Positions 7,384-15,469 of a DNA stretch of 32,705 bases are shown here, piece by piece (positions within the stretch are counted from its first letter, which is position 1; each line of letters begins with the position of its first letter). The notes beneath the pieces are model-generated. The model was not told the origin of the DNA. It did no database searches and saw only the letters and a program-made list of their open reading frames with translations. Made by a program: the position numbers and the translations under genes. Source of the DNA: Corynebacterium sp. (GTDB lineage: Bacteria; Actinomycetota; Actinomycetes; Mycobacteriales; Mycobacteriaceae); assembly GCF_022712275.1 (NCBI RefSeq), contig NZ_JALAGU010000019.1, positions 1-32,705 on the forward strand, written 5' to 3'.

Positions 7384-8436
7384 ATGACTGAGCTGATACG
7401 TCCCACCCCGCTGACCGCGACCGACGAGGCCCCTGATTTCGTTGAACCGTTGGTGGCCACCGACCCCGCTGACCTGCCGAAGGGTCATCCGGCTGACGCC
7501 ATGGTCGGCCACGACAAGCTCAGCCCCCGGGCGCAGCTCGATCTGCTGCTGCAGAACTTCAGTGACTCCTACCCGGAGATCTTCACCTCACTGACGACTG
7601 ACGAAGGTGCGGGTCTGTCGGTTTCTGCGGAGCTCAAGGACGCCACGGAGCGGATGTGGGCCCGGGTGCCGGACCTCATCACGCACTGCAGTCTGCTGGT
7701 GCTCGGTGCGGGGCTCGACCACGCGATGCCGGGGGTGGCGTTCCTGAAGACCGGTCCGTCGGCTGACGAGGTGTCGGTGGCGGGGCTGCGGGGCACGGTA
7801 CTGCGTCCGTCGGAGCCGACGGGTGCGGTCGCGGTGAGTCTGCACGGCGGTCCGGGCTGGTTCGGCGACGCGGAATCGCACGACCAGCTGTGGCTGCCGC
7901 TGTTCGCCGCGCTGGCCGAGAAGTCCGGGGTGACGGTCGTCGATCTGATCTACCCGCTGCCCGGCTACGGTGACGGAACGCCGGCGGCGACGGAGGACGC
8001 GGTGGCGGCGGCGTTCGCGGAGGTGCGTGAGCGTGCCGGGGAGTTCGTGGGTGAGGGTGTGGCTGCGGCGTCGCCGGCGGCACCGGACCGGGTCGGCCTG
8101 GTGACCTTCGGCTCCGGGTTCACGGTGGCCGCGCAGGTTGTGGAGGACGCCGCCTTCCTGCTGGCCATGACGCCGCGGATTCCGGCTGATCTGTCCTACG
8201 ACCTGTCCGGTGTGCCGACGCGTGTGTCGGTGGCGTCGGAGGATTCGCGGGGGACGGCGGCACAGGCCGTGCTCGACTGGTTCGGGGCGCATGCCGGAGT
8301 GCCCGGTGAGGTCACGGCCCCTGCGGCGGGGTCGGGTCTCGAGTACGCGGAGTACCTCTCCGAGCACATCATCGGGGTGCCGGAGGTGTGGCGTCGTCGC
8401 GTCTCGGATGATGCGGCGTGGCTGGCGGGGCGGTAG
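7384..8436 (+). CDS. Alpha/beta-hydrolase-like protein of unknown substrate
   Basis: This 350-residue protein has no clear assignment. Residues around 150-190 read VSLHGGPGWFGDAESHDQLW and then VTVVDLIYPLPGYGDG, which look like the oxyanion-hole HGGPG motif and following strand of alpha/beta hydrolases. A possible nucleophile elbow is VTFGSGF (about residue 240), where the Ser lies between two glycines rather than in a standard GxSxG. A late His in YLSEHIIG could complete a triad. The N-terminal ~130 residues have no recognised motif. There is no signal peptide or membrane helix. I chose the ATG at 7384 because an in-frame ATG at 7375 falls inside the predicted -10. The next gene starts 6 bases after the stop, so the two are probably co-translated. 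Confidence 0.75.
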   Translation: MTELIRPTPLTATDEAPDFVEPLVATDPADLPKGHPADAMVGHDKLSPRAQLDLLLQNFSDSYPEIFTSLTTDEGAGLSVSAELKDATERMWARVPDLITHCSLLVLGAGLDHAMPGVAFLKTGPSADEVSVAGLRGTVLRPSEPTGAVAVSLHGGPGWFGDAESHDQLWLPLFAALAEKSGVTVVDLIYPLPGYGDGTPAATEDAVAAAFAEVRERAGEFVGEGVAAASPAAPDRVGLVTFGSGFTVAAQVVEDAAFLLAMTPRIPADLSYDLSGVPTRVSVASEDSRGTAAQAVLDWFGAHAGVPGEVTAPAAGSGLEYAEYLSEHIIGVPEVWRRRVSDDAAWLAGR

Positions 8437-8442
8437 GCCTGC

Positions 8443-9561
8443 ATGAGTTCCGCGCTTGAGCCCCACGACATCAACCGCTACAACGCCGACGCCCGACGCT
8501 GGGCCGCCGAGGCGATCCGTAAGGTCCAGGCTGACCAGCAGCGCTCGGCGGACACCCATCTGCTGAAGATGCCGTTGCCGGATGACTGGGGCGTGGACCT
8601 CTATCTCAAGGACGAGACCACCCACCCGACCGGTTCGCTGAAGCACCGGCTGGCCCGGTCGCTGTTCCTCTACGGTCTGGCCAACGGCTGGATCCGCAAG
8701 GACGCACCGGTGGTCGAAGCGTCCTCCGGATCCACGGCGATCTCCGAGGCGTACTTCGCACGGCTCATCGGCGTCCCCTTCATCACCGTCGTCGCTGCAT
8801 CCACCAGTGCGGAGAAAGTGCGTCTGATCAGGTCCTACGGGGCCGAGGTGCGGTTTGTCGATGATGCATCCACCGTCTACGCGGTGGCGGCGCAGACCGC
8901 CGAGGAGACCGGCGGGCACTACATGGACCAGTTCACCTACGCGGAGCGGGCGACGGACTGGCGCGGGAACAACAACATCGCCGAGTCGATATTCCGCCAG
9001 ATGTCGATGGAGCGCTTCCCTGATCCACGCTGGATCGTCGCGACCGCCGGCACGGGCGGCACGTCGTCGACCCTGGGCCGCTACGTCCGCTACACCGGCC
9101 GGATGACCGGGCTGTGCGTGGCTGACCCGGAGAACTCCGCCTTCTTCCCCGCCTGGTCGACAAACGACCGCGCCCTGACCACGGATGCCCCGTCCCGGAT
9201 CGAGGGTATCGGACGCCAGCGCGTGGAGCCGAGTTTCACCGGCCGGGTCGTCGACCGGATGACGAGCGTGCCGGATGCCGCGGCGATCGGTGCGGTCCAT
9301 GCCCTGGAGCAGGTCACCGGGATCCGCGCCGGCGGTTCGACCGGGACCGGCCTGTGGGCGGCACTGCGTCTGGTCGCCGAGATGAAGGACGCGGGGGAGC
9401 AGGGCAGCGTGGTCTCGCTGATCTGCGACTCCGGCGAGCGCTACCTCGACAAGTACTACGCGGATGTCTGGCTCGCTGAGCAGGGGATTGACACTGCGCC
9501 GTACCGGGACTGCGTCCTGGAGTTCCTGGAGTCCGGGGACACCGGAATGCTCACGGACTGA
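8443..9561 (+). CDS. cds1: PLP-dependent Cds1-like cysteine desulfhydrase/synthase-family enzyme
   Basis: This 372-residue fold-type II PLP enzyme belongs to the cysteine synthase/cystathionine beta-synthase family. The cofactor lysine is K67 in HPTGSLKHRLARSLFLY. The substrate-side motif EASSGSTAISEAYFARLIG and a phosphate-binding glycine-rich loop (TAGTGGTSSTLGRY) are present. The N-terminal phrase RSADTHLLKMPLP and the LYLKDETTHPTGS block match, from memory, mycobacterial Cds1 (Rv3684), which releases sulfide, pyruvate and ammonia from cysteine. A synthase or other beta-replacement activity cannot be excluded. GGTAGG upstream of the ATG is a plausible ribosome binding site. Its 3' end overlaps the convergent GntR gene by 11 bases. 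Confidence 0.82.
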   Translation: MSSALEPHDINRYNADARRWAAEAIRKVQADQQRSADTHLLKMPLPDDWGVDLYLKDETTHPTGSLKHRLARSLFLYGLANGWIRKDAPVVEASSGSTAISEAYFARLIGVPFITVVAASTSAEKVRLIRSYGAEVRFVDDASTVYAVAAQTAEETGGHYMDQFTYAERATDWRGNNNIAESIFRQMSMERFPDPRWIVATAGTGGTSSTLGRYVRYTGRMTGLCVADPENSAFFPAWSTNDRALTTDAPSRIEGIGRQRVEPSFTGRVVDRMTSVPDAAAIGAVHALEQVTGIRAGGSTGTGLWAALRLVAEMKDAGEQGSVVSLICDSGERYLDKYYADVWLAEQGIDTAPYRDCVLEFLESGDTGMLTD

Positions 9562-10189
9562 CCGTCGACGCCAGGGTTTCCCCGGTCTCCACGAGGGACG
9601 CCCGGAGTGCCGATGCTGCTCCTGCACGGTCGCCGGCACGCAGCAGAGTGACGATCTGCCGGTTCACCGGGACAAACTCACCGTGCAGGCCGGGTCGGAC
9701 CCGCTCCACAGTGAGGAACACCAGGCGCATCCGGGCGAGCAGCCGGTCCATCTCCTCGTTGAGCAGGCCTGAACCGGCGGACTCCACGACGGTCCGGTGG
9801 AAGAGCTGGTTCGCCAGGGCGGTCTCAGCTGTCTCAACTGCGGATTCCGGCGAATCCGTGGATTCTGACACTTCGGCGTCAGTGACGACCCGGTCAAGGG
9901 CATCCACATCGAGGGCGTCCCCCCACAGCAGCGCGCCGGGTTCGACCACGGCACGCGCCCGGTAGAGATTCCGGATGTCTTCGGCGCCGGGGGACGCGAT
10001 GAAGACGCCCCGGTTGGGAATCCGGTCGACGATACCGTCAGCGGCGAGGGAGGCGAATCCCTCACGCAGGGTATTGCGGGAGATCCCCAGCTTGTCGGCG
10101 ACGGCGACTTCGTTGAGCTTCTCGCCGGGGGAGTATTCACCGGCGGACACGGCATGCCGCAGGACGGCGGCGACGGACTGGGCACGCAT
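9551..10189 (-). CDS. GntR family (FCD) transcriptional regulator
   Basis: The 212-residue protein has an N-terminal winged helix (about residues 5-70: AVLRHAVSAGEYSPGEKLNE, VAVADKLGISRNTLREGFASL, DGIVDRIPNRGVFI). An all-helical FCD ligand domain follows (about 75-205), with LFHRTVVESAGSGLL carrying one of the family's metal- or ligand-binding His residues. FCD regulators usually sense carboxylates. It is the last gene on the same strand as the pxpA-pxpBC-biotin carboxylase cluster, and a FadR-type palindrome lies before pxpA, so it is the likely local regulator (inference). The start MRAQSVAAVLRH gives the standard family length and lies 7 bases after TAGACT. The frame is open further upstream into the DHFR-remnant region. 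Confidence 0.88.
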   Translation of the reverse strand: MRAQSVAAVLRHAVSAGEYSPGEKLNEVAVADKLGISRNTLREGFASLAADGIVDRIPNRGVFIASPGAEDIRNLYRARAVVEPGALLWGDALDVDALDRVVTDAEVSESTDSPESAVETAETALANQLFHRTVVESAGSGLLNEEMDRLLARMRLVFLTVERVRPGLHGEFVPVNRQIVTLLRAGDRAGAASALRASLVETGETLASTVSP

Positions 10190-10202
10190 GGCGGTCAGTC
10201 TA
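10190..10202 (-). promoter_or_regulatory. Predicted leaderless -10 of the GntR gene
   Basis: TAGACT at 10202-10197 fits TANNNT and is 7 bases before the ATG at 10189. There is no Shine-Dalgarno sequence. The element overlaps the stop codon of the truncated DHFR-family remnant, so the promoter sits on that junction. Confidence 0.45.
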
Positions 10203-10502
10203 TCTGAGCCTTCTGACGGTGGCCGAGGGGTTCTGGTCAGTGGTCGCTCCGTCGGTACTCCTCGACGATGACGCCGGATCCGAAACTGCGGCACTGTTCC
10301 AGCCCTGGATCACCGTGCCGAACCTGTCCAGCGGAGCGTCCATCCCGATCGCGGACAGGACATGGGCTGGGACAGCGTCGGCGAGCTCACTGAGCAGGAC
10401 AGGCATGAGGTCGCCCTCGACCGGGAAGGCGTCGAAGCTCCCGTCCGGTGCGGCGATGTATCCGTCCAGTGATACTGCGACGAAGTAGACCAGGTCTCTC
10501 AT
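10200..10502 (-). pseudogene. Truncated DHFR/RibD-like reductase remnant
   Basis: The first ~70 residues (LVYFVAVSLDGYIAAPDGSF, then FPVEGDLMPVLLSELADAVP and LDRFGTVIQGWNS) are the N-terminus of the dihydrofolate reductase-like RibD C-terminal family, in which SLDGYIA..G is the hallmark. Full members are about 180-200 residues. This frame ends after 100 codons, and its last ~30 (SDPASSSRSTDGATTDQ) no longer look like the family. The segment just after VIxG, which normally reads GRxTYE, is lost. About 0.3 kb of the 3' part appears deleted next to the GntR gene. A short expressed fragment is possible but probably not enzymatically active. Confidence 0.65.
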
Positions 10503-10569
10503 CACGGTTCCCGTCGGTGCATGGGTGGTGTCTGTCAGCGGATACCGCCCACGCTACGGAACGCGGGCC

Positions 10570-12351
10570 CTACTTCACAGCCCCCAGCACCGCGCCACGT
10601 CCGGCATGCTCGCCGGCGTTCAGCGCGATGTGGAGGACGCCGTCAGCCGGGGCGGTGACTGCGCGTTCCATTTTCATCGCCTCGACGGAAACGATGGTGT
10701 CGCCCTTGCTGACCTGGGCCCCGTCGGCGACCTTCCACTCAACGACGGTGCCGTCGAACGGCGAGGTCACCGGGGTGCCGGATGTAGATGACGAGGACGC
10801 AGTGGACGCAGTGGACACAGTGGACGCAGTGGAGTCCGCCACAGCGCCCAGTGCACCTGCCGGGATCCCGACCCGGTGCAGCCGCCCGTCGATCTCCACC
10901 GAGATCTCGGTGCGCTCGAGGTAGGCGTCCTCGATGTCGCCGTTGTCTCCGCAGGTCGCGGCACCGGGAACATAGTGGGAGTCCACCCAGTCGGTGTAGA
11001 CGCCGAACTCACATGTCGATCCGTCAGCAGCTGCCGTGGTGAACTCCGGGGCACGGACATGGTCGCGGTGGAAGGGCAGCACCGTGCGCACCCCGGAGAT
11101 GACGAACTCGTCCAGCGCAGCCTCGGCACGGCGCAGTGCGACCTCCCGGGTCGGACCCCACACGATGAGCTTGCCGAGCATCGAGTCGTAGAACCCCGGG
11201 ATCGTGGAACCGGAGACCACCCCGGCGTCCACCCGGATACCCGGACCCGTCGGGACGCGGAACTCGGTCACCGTGCCGGGGCAGGGGACGAAGCCGTTGG
11301 CGACGTCCTCGGCGTTGATCCGGAACTCGATGGCATGGCCGGAGGACGCCGGATCCAGCGGCTCACCCGCAGCAACCCAGCTCAATGTCTCCCCGAAGGC
11401 GATGCGGAACTGCTCGGCGACGATGTCCACGCCACTGGTCACCTCGGTGACCGGGTGCTCGACCTGCACACGGGTGTTGACCTCCAGGAAGGAGACCGTC
11501 CCGTCGGCGGCGACGATGAACTCCACCGTGCCCGCACCGACATATCCGGCCGCGGCACAGATCGACCTCGCCCCCTCGGTGATCTGCTCACGCTGACCAG
11601 TCGTCAGGAACGGCGCCGGTGCCTCCTCGACGAGCTTCTGGAATCGACGCTGCGTCGAGCAGTCCCGTAGGCCGACCACCGAGACATGGCCGTGGGTGTC
11701 CGCCAGGACCTGGGCTTCGACATGCCGCGGGGTCTCAAGGAATTTCTCGACGAAGCACTCGGTGCGTCCGAAAGCCTCGCCCGCCTCACGGCCGGCGGAG
11801 AGGAAGGCGTCCTCCACCGCGTCGAGCCCGTCCTCGCGGGTCACGATCTTCAGCCCGCGACCGCCACCGCCGAACGCGGCCTTGATGACGACAGGCAGAC
11901 CGTGCTCTTCAGCGAAGGCGTGCGCCTCCTCCCAGGACTGCAGCGGTTCGGAGGTGCCCGGGGCCAGCGGTGCTCCCACCGACTCCGCAAGCTGACGGGC
12001 GGCCATCTTGTCGCCCAGGGTGTCGATGGTCTCCGGGGTCGGGCCGATCCAGGTCATCCCGGCGTCCGCCACGGCACGCGCGAAGTCCGCGTTCTCCGAG
12101 AGGAAGCCGTAACCGGGGTGGACGCAGTCCGCACCGACGCGGGCGGCGATGTCCAGCAGCGCGGGGCTGTTCATGTACGTCTGCGCACCGGTGGAACCCT
12201 TCAGCGCCCAGGCTTCGTCGGCGACGCGGGTGTGCAGTGCGTCGGCGTCGGCTGAAGAGTAGACGGCGACCGACCGGATGCCCAGGTCACGGGCGGCGCG
12301 GGCGATCCGGACGGCGATCTCGCCACGGTTGGCGATGAGGACGGTAGTCAT
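10570..12351 (-). CDS. Biotin carboxylase/BCCP fusion of the pxp cluster
   Basis: The 593-residue protein fuses biotin carboxylase with a biotin carboxyl carrier domain. Visible motifs are IANRGEIAVRIARAARDLG (start), HPGYGFLSENADFA, the ATP-grasp glycine loop AAFGGGGRGL, EVNTRVQVEHPVTE, and the biotinylation motif VEAMKMERAV with Lys560. It would carboxylate biotin with ATP and bicarbonate. The partner carboxyltransferase is not in the window. It starts with a 4-base ATGA overlap after pxpBC, so it is the third gene of that operon rather than the housekeeping acyl-CoA carboxylase subunit. A similar carboxylase often accompanies pxp/lamB-ycsF genes, with unclear role. A Ser/Thr/Ala linker encoded by 9-base repeats lies before the BCCP domain. 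Confidence 0.9.
   Translation of the reverse strand: MTTVLIANRGEIAVRIARAARDLGIRSVAVYSSADADALHTRVADEAWALKGSTGAQTYMNSPALLDIAARVGADCVHPGYGFLSENADFARAVADAGMTWIGPTPETIDTLGDKMAARQLAESVGAPLAPGTSEPLQSWEEAHAFAEEHGLPVVIKAAFGGGGRGLKIVTREDGLDAVEDAFLSAGREAGEAFGRTECFVEKFLETPRHVEAQVLADTHGHVSVVGLRDCSTQRRFQKLVEEAPAPFLTTGQREQITEGARSICAAAGYVGAGTVEFIVAADGTVSFLEVNTRVQVEHPVTEVTSGVDIVAEQFRIAFGETLSWVAAGEPLDPASSGHAIEFRINAEDVANGFVPCPGTVTEFRVPTGPGIRVDAGVVSGSTIPGFYDSMLGKLIVWGPTREVALRRAEAALDEFVISGVRTVLPFHRDHVRAPEFTTAAADGSTCEFGVYTDWVDSHYVPGAATCGDNGDIEDAYLERTEISVEIDGRLHRVGIPAGALGAVADSTASTVSTASTASSSSTSGTPVTSPFDGTVVEWKVADGAQVSKGDTIVSVEAMKMERAVTAPADGVLHIALNAGEHAGRGAVLGAVK
10796..10831. repeat. 9-bp tandem repeat in the BCCP linker
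   Basis: Four units of GACGCAGTG (third unit GACACAGTG) run in tandem. They encode the STASTVSTAST-type linker between the biotin carboxylase and biotin carrier domains. Gain or loss of a unit would add or remove three residues without a frameshift. Confidence 0.85.
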
Positions 12352-13883
12352 GGCAGCTCCTGGTATTCGACGAAGGTGACCTGCGCGCCGGGCGCGAGCT
12401 GCGCGGCGGCGTCGAGGTCCTCGGGGATGACGGTGGCGATGACGGGGTAGCCGCCGGTGACGGCATGGTCGCGGAGGAACACGACCGGTTCGCCGTTCGG
12501 CGGCACCTGGATCGAACCGGCGATCATGCCCTCGCTGGGCAGTTCGCCCTCATGGACGCGCACGACGGGATTCTCGCCGGTGAGCCGCAGGCCCACCCGG
12601 TTGGAGGTCGCACTCACGGTCCAGGTCGCACCGGTCAGGGCCTCGGCACCCCCGGCGAACCACCCGTCACGGGGACCGGGGACGACCCGCAGGACGCCGT
12701 CGGTGCGCACCGGCGCATCGACCCGGCGGACACTGCCACGCGCCGGGCCGGCGTACACGGTGTCACCCTGTTCCAGCGGGGCCGGGCCCAGTCCGGAGAG
12801 CAGGTCGGTGGAGGCCGACCCCAGCACGGATTCGGCCACGACACCGCCGCGCACCCCGATGTAACTGCGCAGACCCTCGGTCGCGCTGCCGACGGTGAGT
12901 GCGGATCCGGCGCCCAGCAGCAGCGGGACGCCACGGTCTTCCGCGCGTCCGTCCACACTCACCGGGGCGACGGCTCCGGTGACGACGACAACGGTCTCGA
13001 CCAGTGCGTTGAGGGTCAGCCCACCGATGTTCTCCAGCACTGCGGCATCCCGGTTGTTGCCGAGCGCCTCATTCGCGGCCTGTGCGGACCCACGGTCGGC
13101 TGCACCGGAGCCGGTGACACCCAGATCGCCGAACCCGTGGCGTCCGGCGTCCTCGACGAGGACCTGCAGGCCGGGGTCATCGATGCGCAGTACCGGACGG
13201 CGGACCCCGCTGACCGCGGACTTCTTCGTGGATGTGGTGACCTCGACCCGCTCGGTGACAGCACGGTAGTGCACCCGGTCGCCGGGGGAGAGCAGTGCAG
13301 GGGACTCGGCCATGTCGTCCCAGAAGGGCTGCGTCGTCGAGCCGATGAGCTGCCAGCCACCCGGTGAGGTGCGTGGGTAGACCGCGGAGAAGTCCCCGGC
13401 CAGGGCGACGGAACGGTCGGGAACCGCCGGACGCGGCGACGGGTGACGCGGCACGTCGAGCGCACGGGTGGCGTCCTCCGGGACGCAGTAGGTGAAGCCG
13501 GGGGCGAAGCCGCCGAAGGCCGCGGTCCAGGTCGTCCCGGTGTGCCAGTCGATCAGTCCGTCGCGGGTCATCGACAGGGACCCGGCGAGGCTGTCAAGAT
13601 CCTCACCGTCGTAGATCACGTCGACGGTGATGTCCCGCGGCTCAGTGGCCGTGGCGTCCCCCGGAAGAAAACCGGGGAGGACGCACCGGGCGGTGTCCGT
13701 GGCGGAAGCCGACCTGAACCGGACCAGGACGGTCCGTGCGGCGGCGCCGACGGAGGTCTGGCCCGGCAGGGGAGCGCTGCTCAGCGCGGTGTGCCAGGCC
13801 ATGGCGGTGGAGAGATCGGGCAGGTCGACGAGCAAAGCCCGCGTCCCGACGCGATGAACAGGGACTGAGGCGGGGACGGTCAC
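12348..13883 (-). CDS. pxpBC: 5-oxoprolinase subunits B and C fused (PxpBC)
   Basis: The 511-residue protein joins the KipI-type subunit PxpB (about residues 1-215, with the GGFAPGFTYC motif) to the KipA-type subunit PxpC (about 230-511, with LVEDAGRHGFGDLGVTGSGA, DRGSAQAANEALGNN and SYIGVRGG). PxpABC cleaves 5-oxoproline to glutamate using ATP. The B and C subunits are separate genes in Bacillus and Escherichia, and fusions are common in actinobacteria. It starts at GTG overlapping the pxpA stop by 4 bases (GTGA) and ends overlapping the biotin carboxylase start (ATGA), which indicates translational coupling. The allophanate hydrolase C domain is a more distant relative. The adjacent pxpA argues for 5-oxoprolinase. 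Confidence 0.9.
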   Translation of the reverse strand: MTVPASVPVHRVGTRALLVDLPDLSTAMAWHTALSSAPLPGQTSVGAAARTVLVRFRSASATDTARCVLPGFLPGDATATEPRDITVDVIYDGEDLDSLAGSLSMTRDGLIDWHTGTTWTAAFGGFAPGFTYCVPEDATRALDVPRHPSPRPAVPDRSVALAGDFSAVYPRTSPGGWQLIGSTTQPFWDDMAESPALLSPGDRVHYRAVTERVEVTTSTKKSAVSGVRRPVLRIDDPGLQVLVEDAGRHGFGDLGVTGSGAADRGSAQAANEALGNNRDAAVLENIGGLTLNALVETVVVVTGAVAPVSVDGRAEDRGVPLLLGAGSALTVGSATEGLRSYIGVRGGVVAESVLGSASTDLLSGLGPAPLEQGDTVYAGPARGSVRRVDAPVRTDGVLRVVPGPRDGWFAGGAEALTGATWTVSATSNRVGLRLTGENPVVRVHEGELPSEGMIAGSIQVPPNGEPVVFLRDHAVTGGYPVIATVIPEDLDAAAQLAPGAQVTFVEYQELP

Positions 13884-14638
13884 AGGAAGCTCCTGATCTC
13901 GATGCCGTCCTCGACCAGTGCCTTCACGATGCTCCGGGTCAGGGCGACGGAGTCCGGCGAATCCCCGTGGACGCAGACAGACTCGGCGTCCACCTTCACC
14001 ACGGTGCCGTCGACGGCGGTGACGGAGCCGTCTTCGGCGACCTGGCGGACGCGGGCGGCGACGAACTCCGGGTCCGGGACGACGGCGTTCGGCAGGGTGC
14101 GGGAGACCAGGGTGCCGTCCGGGTTGTAGTTGCGGTCGGCGAAGGCCTCGCGGATGACGCGCAGCCCCTTCCGCTCGGCGATGTCCACGGCGACGCCACC
14201 CGGGAGCAGCATGACCGGGATGTCCGCGGAGAAGGCGTGGATGCCGTCGATCACGGCGTGGGCCTGGGCCTCGTGGTGGACGATGGTGTTGTAGAGGGCG
14301 CCGTGCGGTTTCACGTAGCGGACGGCGGTGCCGTAGCGGCGGGCCAGGGCTTCGAGCGCACCGATCTGGTAGAGCACCTCGTCGGCGAGCTGGGACGGGC
14401 CGATCTCCATGTTGGTGCGGCCGAAGTTCGCCGCGTCTTTGTATCCGATGTGGGCGCCGACGGTGACACCCTTCCCTGCGGCGGCCCGGACGGTCTCGGC
14501 GATGGAGTGCGGGTCACCGGCGTGGAACCCGGTGGCGACATTGGCGCTGGTGACCAGCTGGATCATGGCGTGATCGTCGGCGACGGCGACACCGTCGGTG
14601 GTCTCGCCGAGGTCGGAGTTGAGGTCGATCACGGTCAT
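13880..14638 (-). CDS. pxpA: 5-oxoprolinase subunit A (LamB/YcsF family)
   Basis: This 252-residue protein has the typical family length and motifs: IDLNSDLGE at the N-terminus, SANVATGFHAGDP (about residues 31-43), GAHIGYKD, VKPHGALYN (about 109) and ESVCVHGDSP near the C-terminus. It is the subunit that, with PxpBC, hydrolyses 5-oxo-L-proline in the cytoplasm. That compound forms spontaneously from glutamine and glutamate, so the complex acts as metabolite repair or allows growth on it. It is the first gene of the pxpA-pxpBC-carboxylase operon. AGGAGG six bases before the ATG supports the start, and a regulator palindrome lies 52-68 bases upstream. Confidence 0.93.
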   Translation of the reverse strand: MTVIDLNSDLGETTDGVAVADDHAMIQLVTSANVATGFHAGDPHSIAETVRAAAGKGVTVGAHIGYKDAANFGRTNMEIGPSQLADEVLYQIGALEALARRYGTAVRYVKPHGALYNTIVHHEAQAHAVIDGIHAFSADIPVMLLPGGVAVDIAERKGLRVIREAFADRNYNPDGTLVSRTLPNAVVPDPEFVAARVRQVAEDGSVTAVDGTVVKVDAESVCVHGDSPDSVALTRSIVKALVEDGIEIRSFL

Positions 14639-14689
14639 GGTGGGCCTCCTGTGGTGCTGTGCTGTGGCGGCATGGACTTCGCCAGGGGA

Positions 14690-14706
14690 AGATTGTTGAA
14701 CAATCT
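14690..14706 (-). promoter_or_regulatory. FadR-type GntR operator in the pxpA promoter
   Basis: AGATTGTT-G-AACAATCT is a perfect 8+8 inverted repeat around one base. Its core TTGTTGAACAA fits the FadR-subfamily consensus TNGTNNNACNA exactly. On the minus strand a -10-like TAGATT overlaps its upstream end, so binding would block initiation of pxpA. The GntR/FCD protein encoded at 9551-10189 is the obvious candidate ligand-responsive repressor. Confidence 0.7.
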
Positions 14707-14802
14707 AGACTTTAATGCATCAGCGTGGTCTGCGCCACAGGGAATCCGTCAGAGTGTTACCGGGGCAGGCGGGACGGATGGGGCTGACGGGGCCGCTCCG
14801 AC

Positions 14803-15441
14803 CTACAGCTCGATCAGTCGGCGCTTGGAGGCTGAGACCTCGTCGACGCGTCCGACCAGCCCCTCCAGCTTCTTCCACTGCCGGTCGGAGACGGCCTTCT
14901 CGGCCGAGGCGATGACCGCACGGTCCTTCGTCCCCCAGGCCACCGGCATCGGGGAGATCTCCTCCCAGTGGTTCCGGTTGCGGGTCGTCCGCATACCGGT
15001 GACCGCCACCGACGGCACCTTCTCGCCGACGACCCGCCGGATCCCCGGCACCGAGGTCACGGTCCGCACCGCCAGCGCAGGAGTCGACGGCTCACCGGTG
15101 CCGGGCACCGCGGTGTCGACCAGCGACAGCAGGACGACATCGCGCGGATTGACCTTCGCCACGACGGTCGGCACCAGGTCGTAGCGGTCGTAGTAGGACT
15201 GCGGGGAACCCAGCTGCTTCGGCATCACCGGCACCATGATGAAGCACAGCAGGGCCATGATGCCGGTCGCGATGCCGATGACCACGGTCAGTCCCGACCC
15301 GATGAGGACCAGCACCACGGTCGCCACCAGGAACAGGATCCCGAGGATCGCCGCGGACCACTGGAACCGCTTCGCGTCCCGGAAGAACTCGTTGTGGGTG
15401 CGGGCGAACGTCTCGTCCACGGTGAAGTTGAACTCGGTCAC
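14803..15441 (-). CDS. Small membrane protein downstream of XPB (DUF3239-like)
   Basis: The 212-residue protein has a short cytoplasmic start and two adjacent membrane helices (about residues 27-47 and 50-72: WSAAILGILFLVATVVLVLI, then GIATGIMALLCFIMV). A soluble C-terminal part of about 140 residues has no recognised catalytic motif. I recall a corynebacterial family DUF3239 of this form next to the XPB helicase gene, but the family name is not certain. The GTG at 15441 is supported by AGAGGG nine bases upstream and by the acidic start TEFNFTVDETF. It starts 28 bases after the XPB stop, so it is probably the third gene of that operon. Function unknown. Confidence 0.75.
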   Translation of the reverse strand: MTEFNFTVDETFARTHNEFFRDAKRFQWSAAILGILFLVATVVLVLIGSGLTVVIGIATGIMALLCFIMVPVMPKQLGSPQSYYDRYDLVPTVVAKVNPRDVVLLSLVDTAVPGTGEPSTPALAVRTVTSVPGIRRVVGEKVPSVAVTGMRTTRNRNHWEEISPMPVAWGTKDRAVIASAEKAVSDRQWKKLEGLVGRVDEVSASKRRLIEL

Positions 15442-15469
15442 TGGAATAACCCTCTGAACCTCGTGACCT

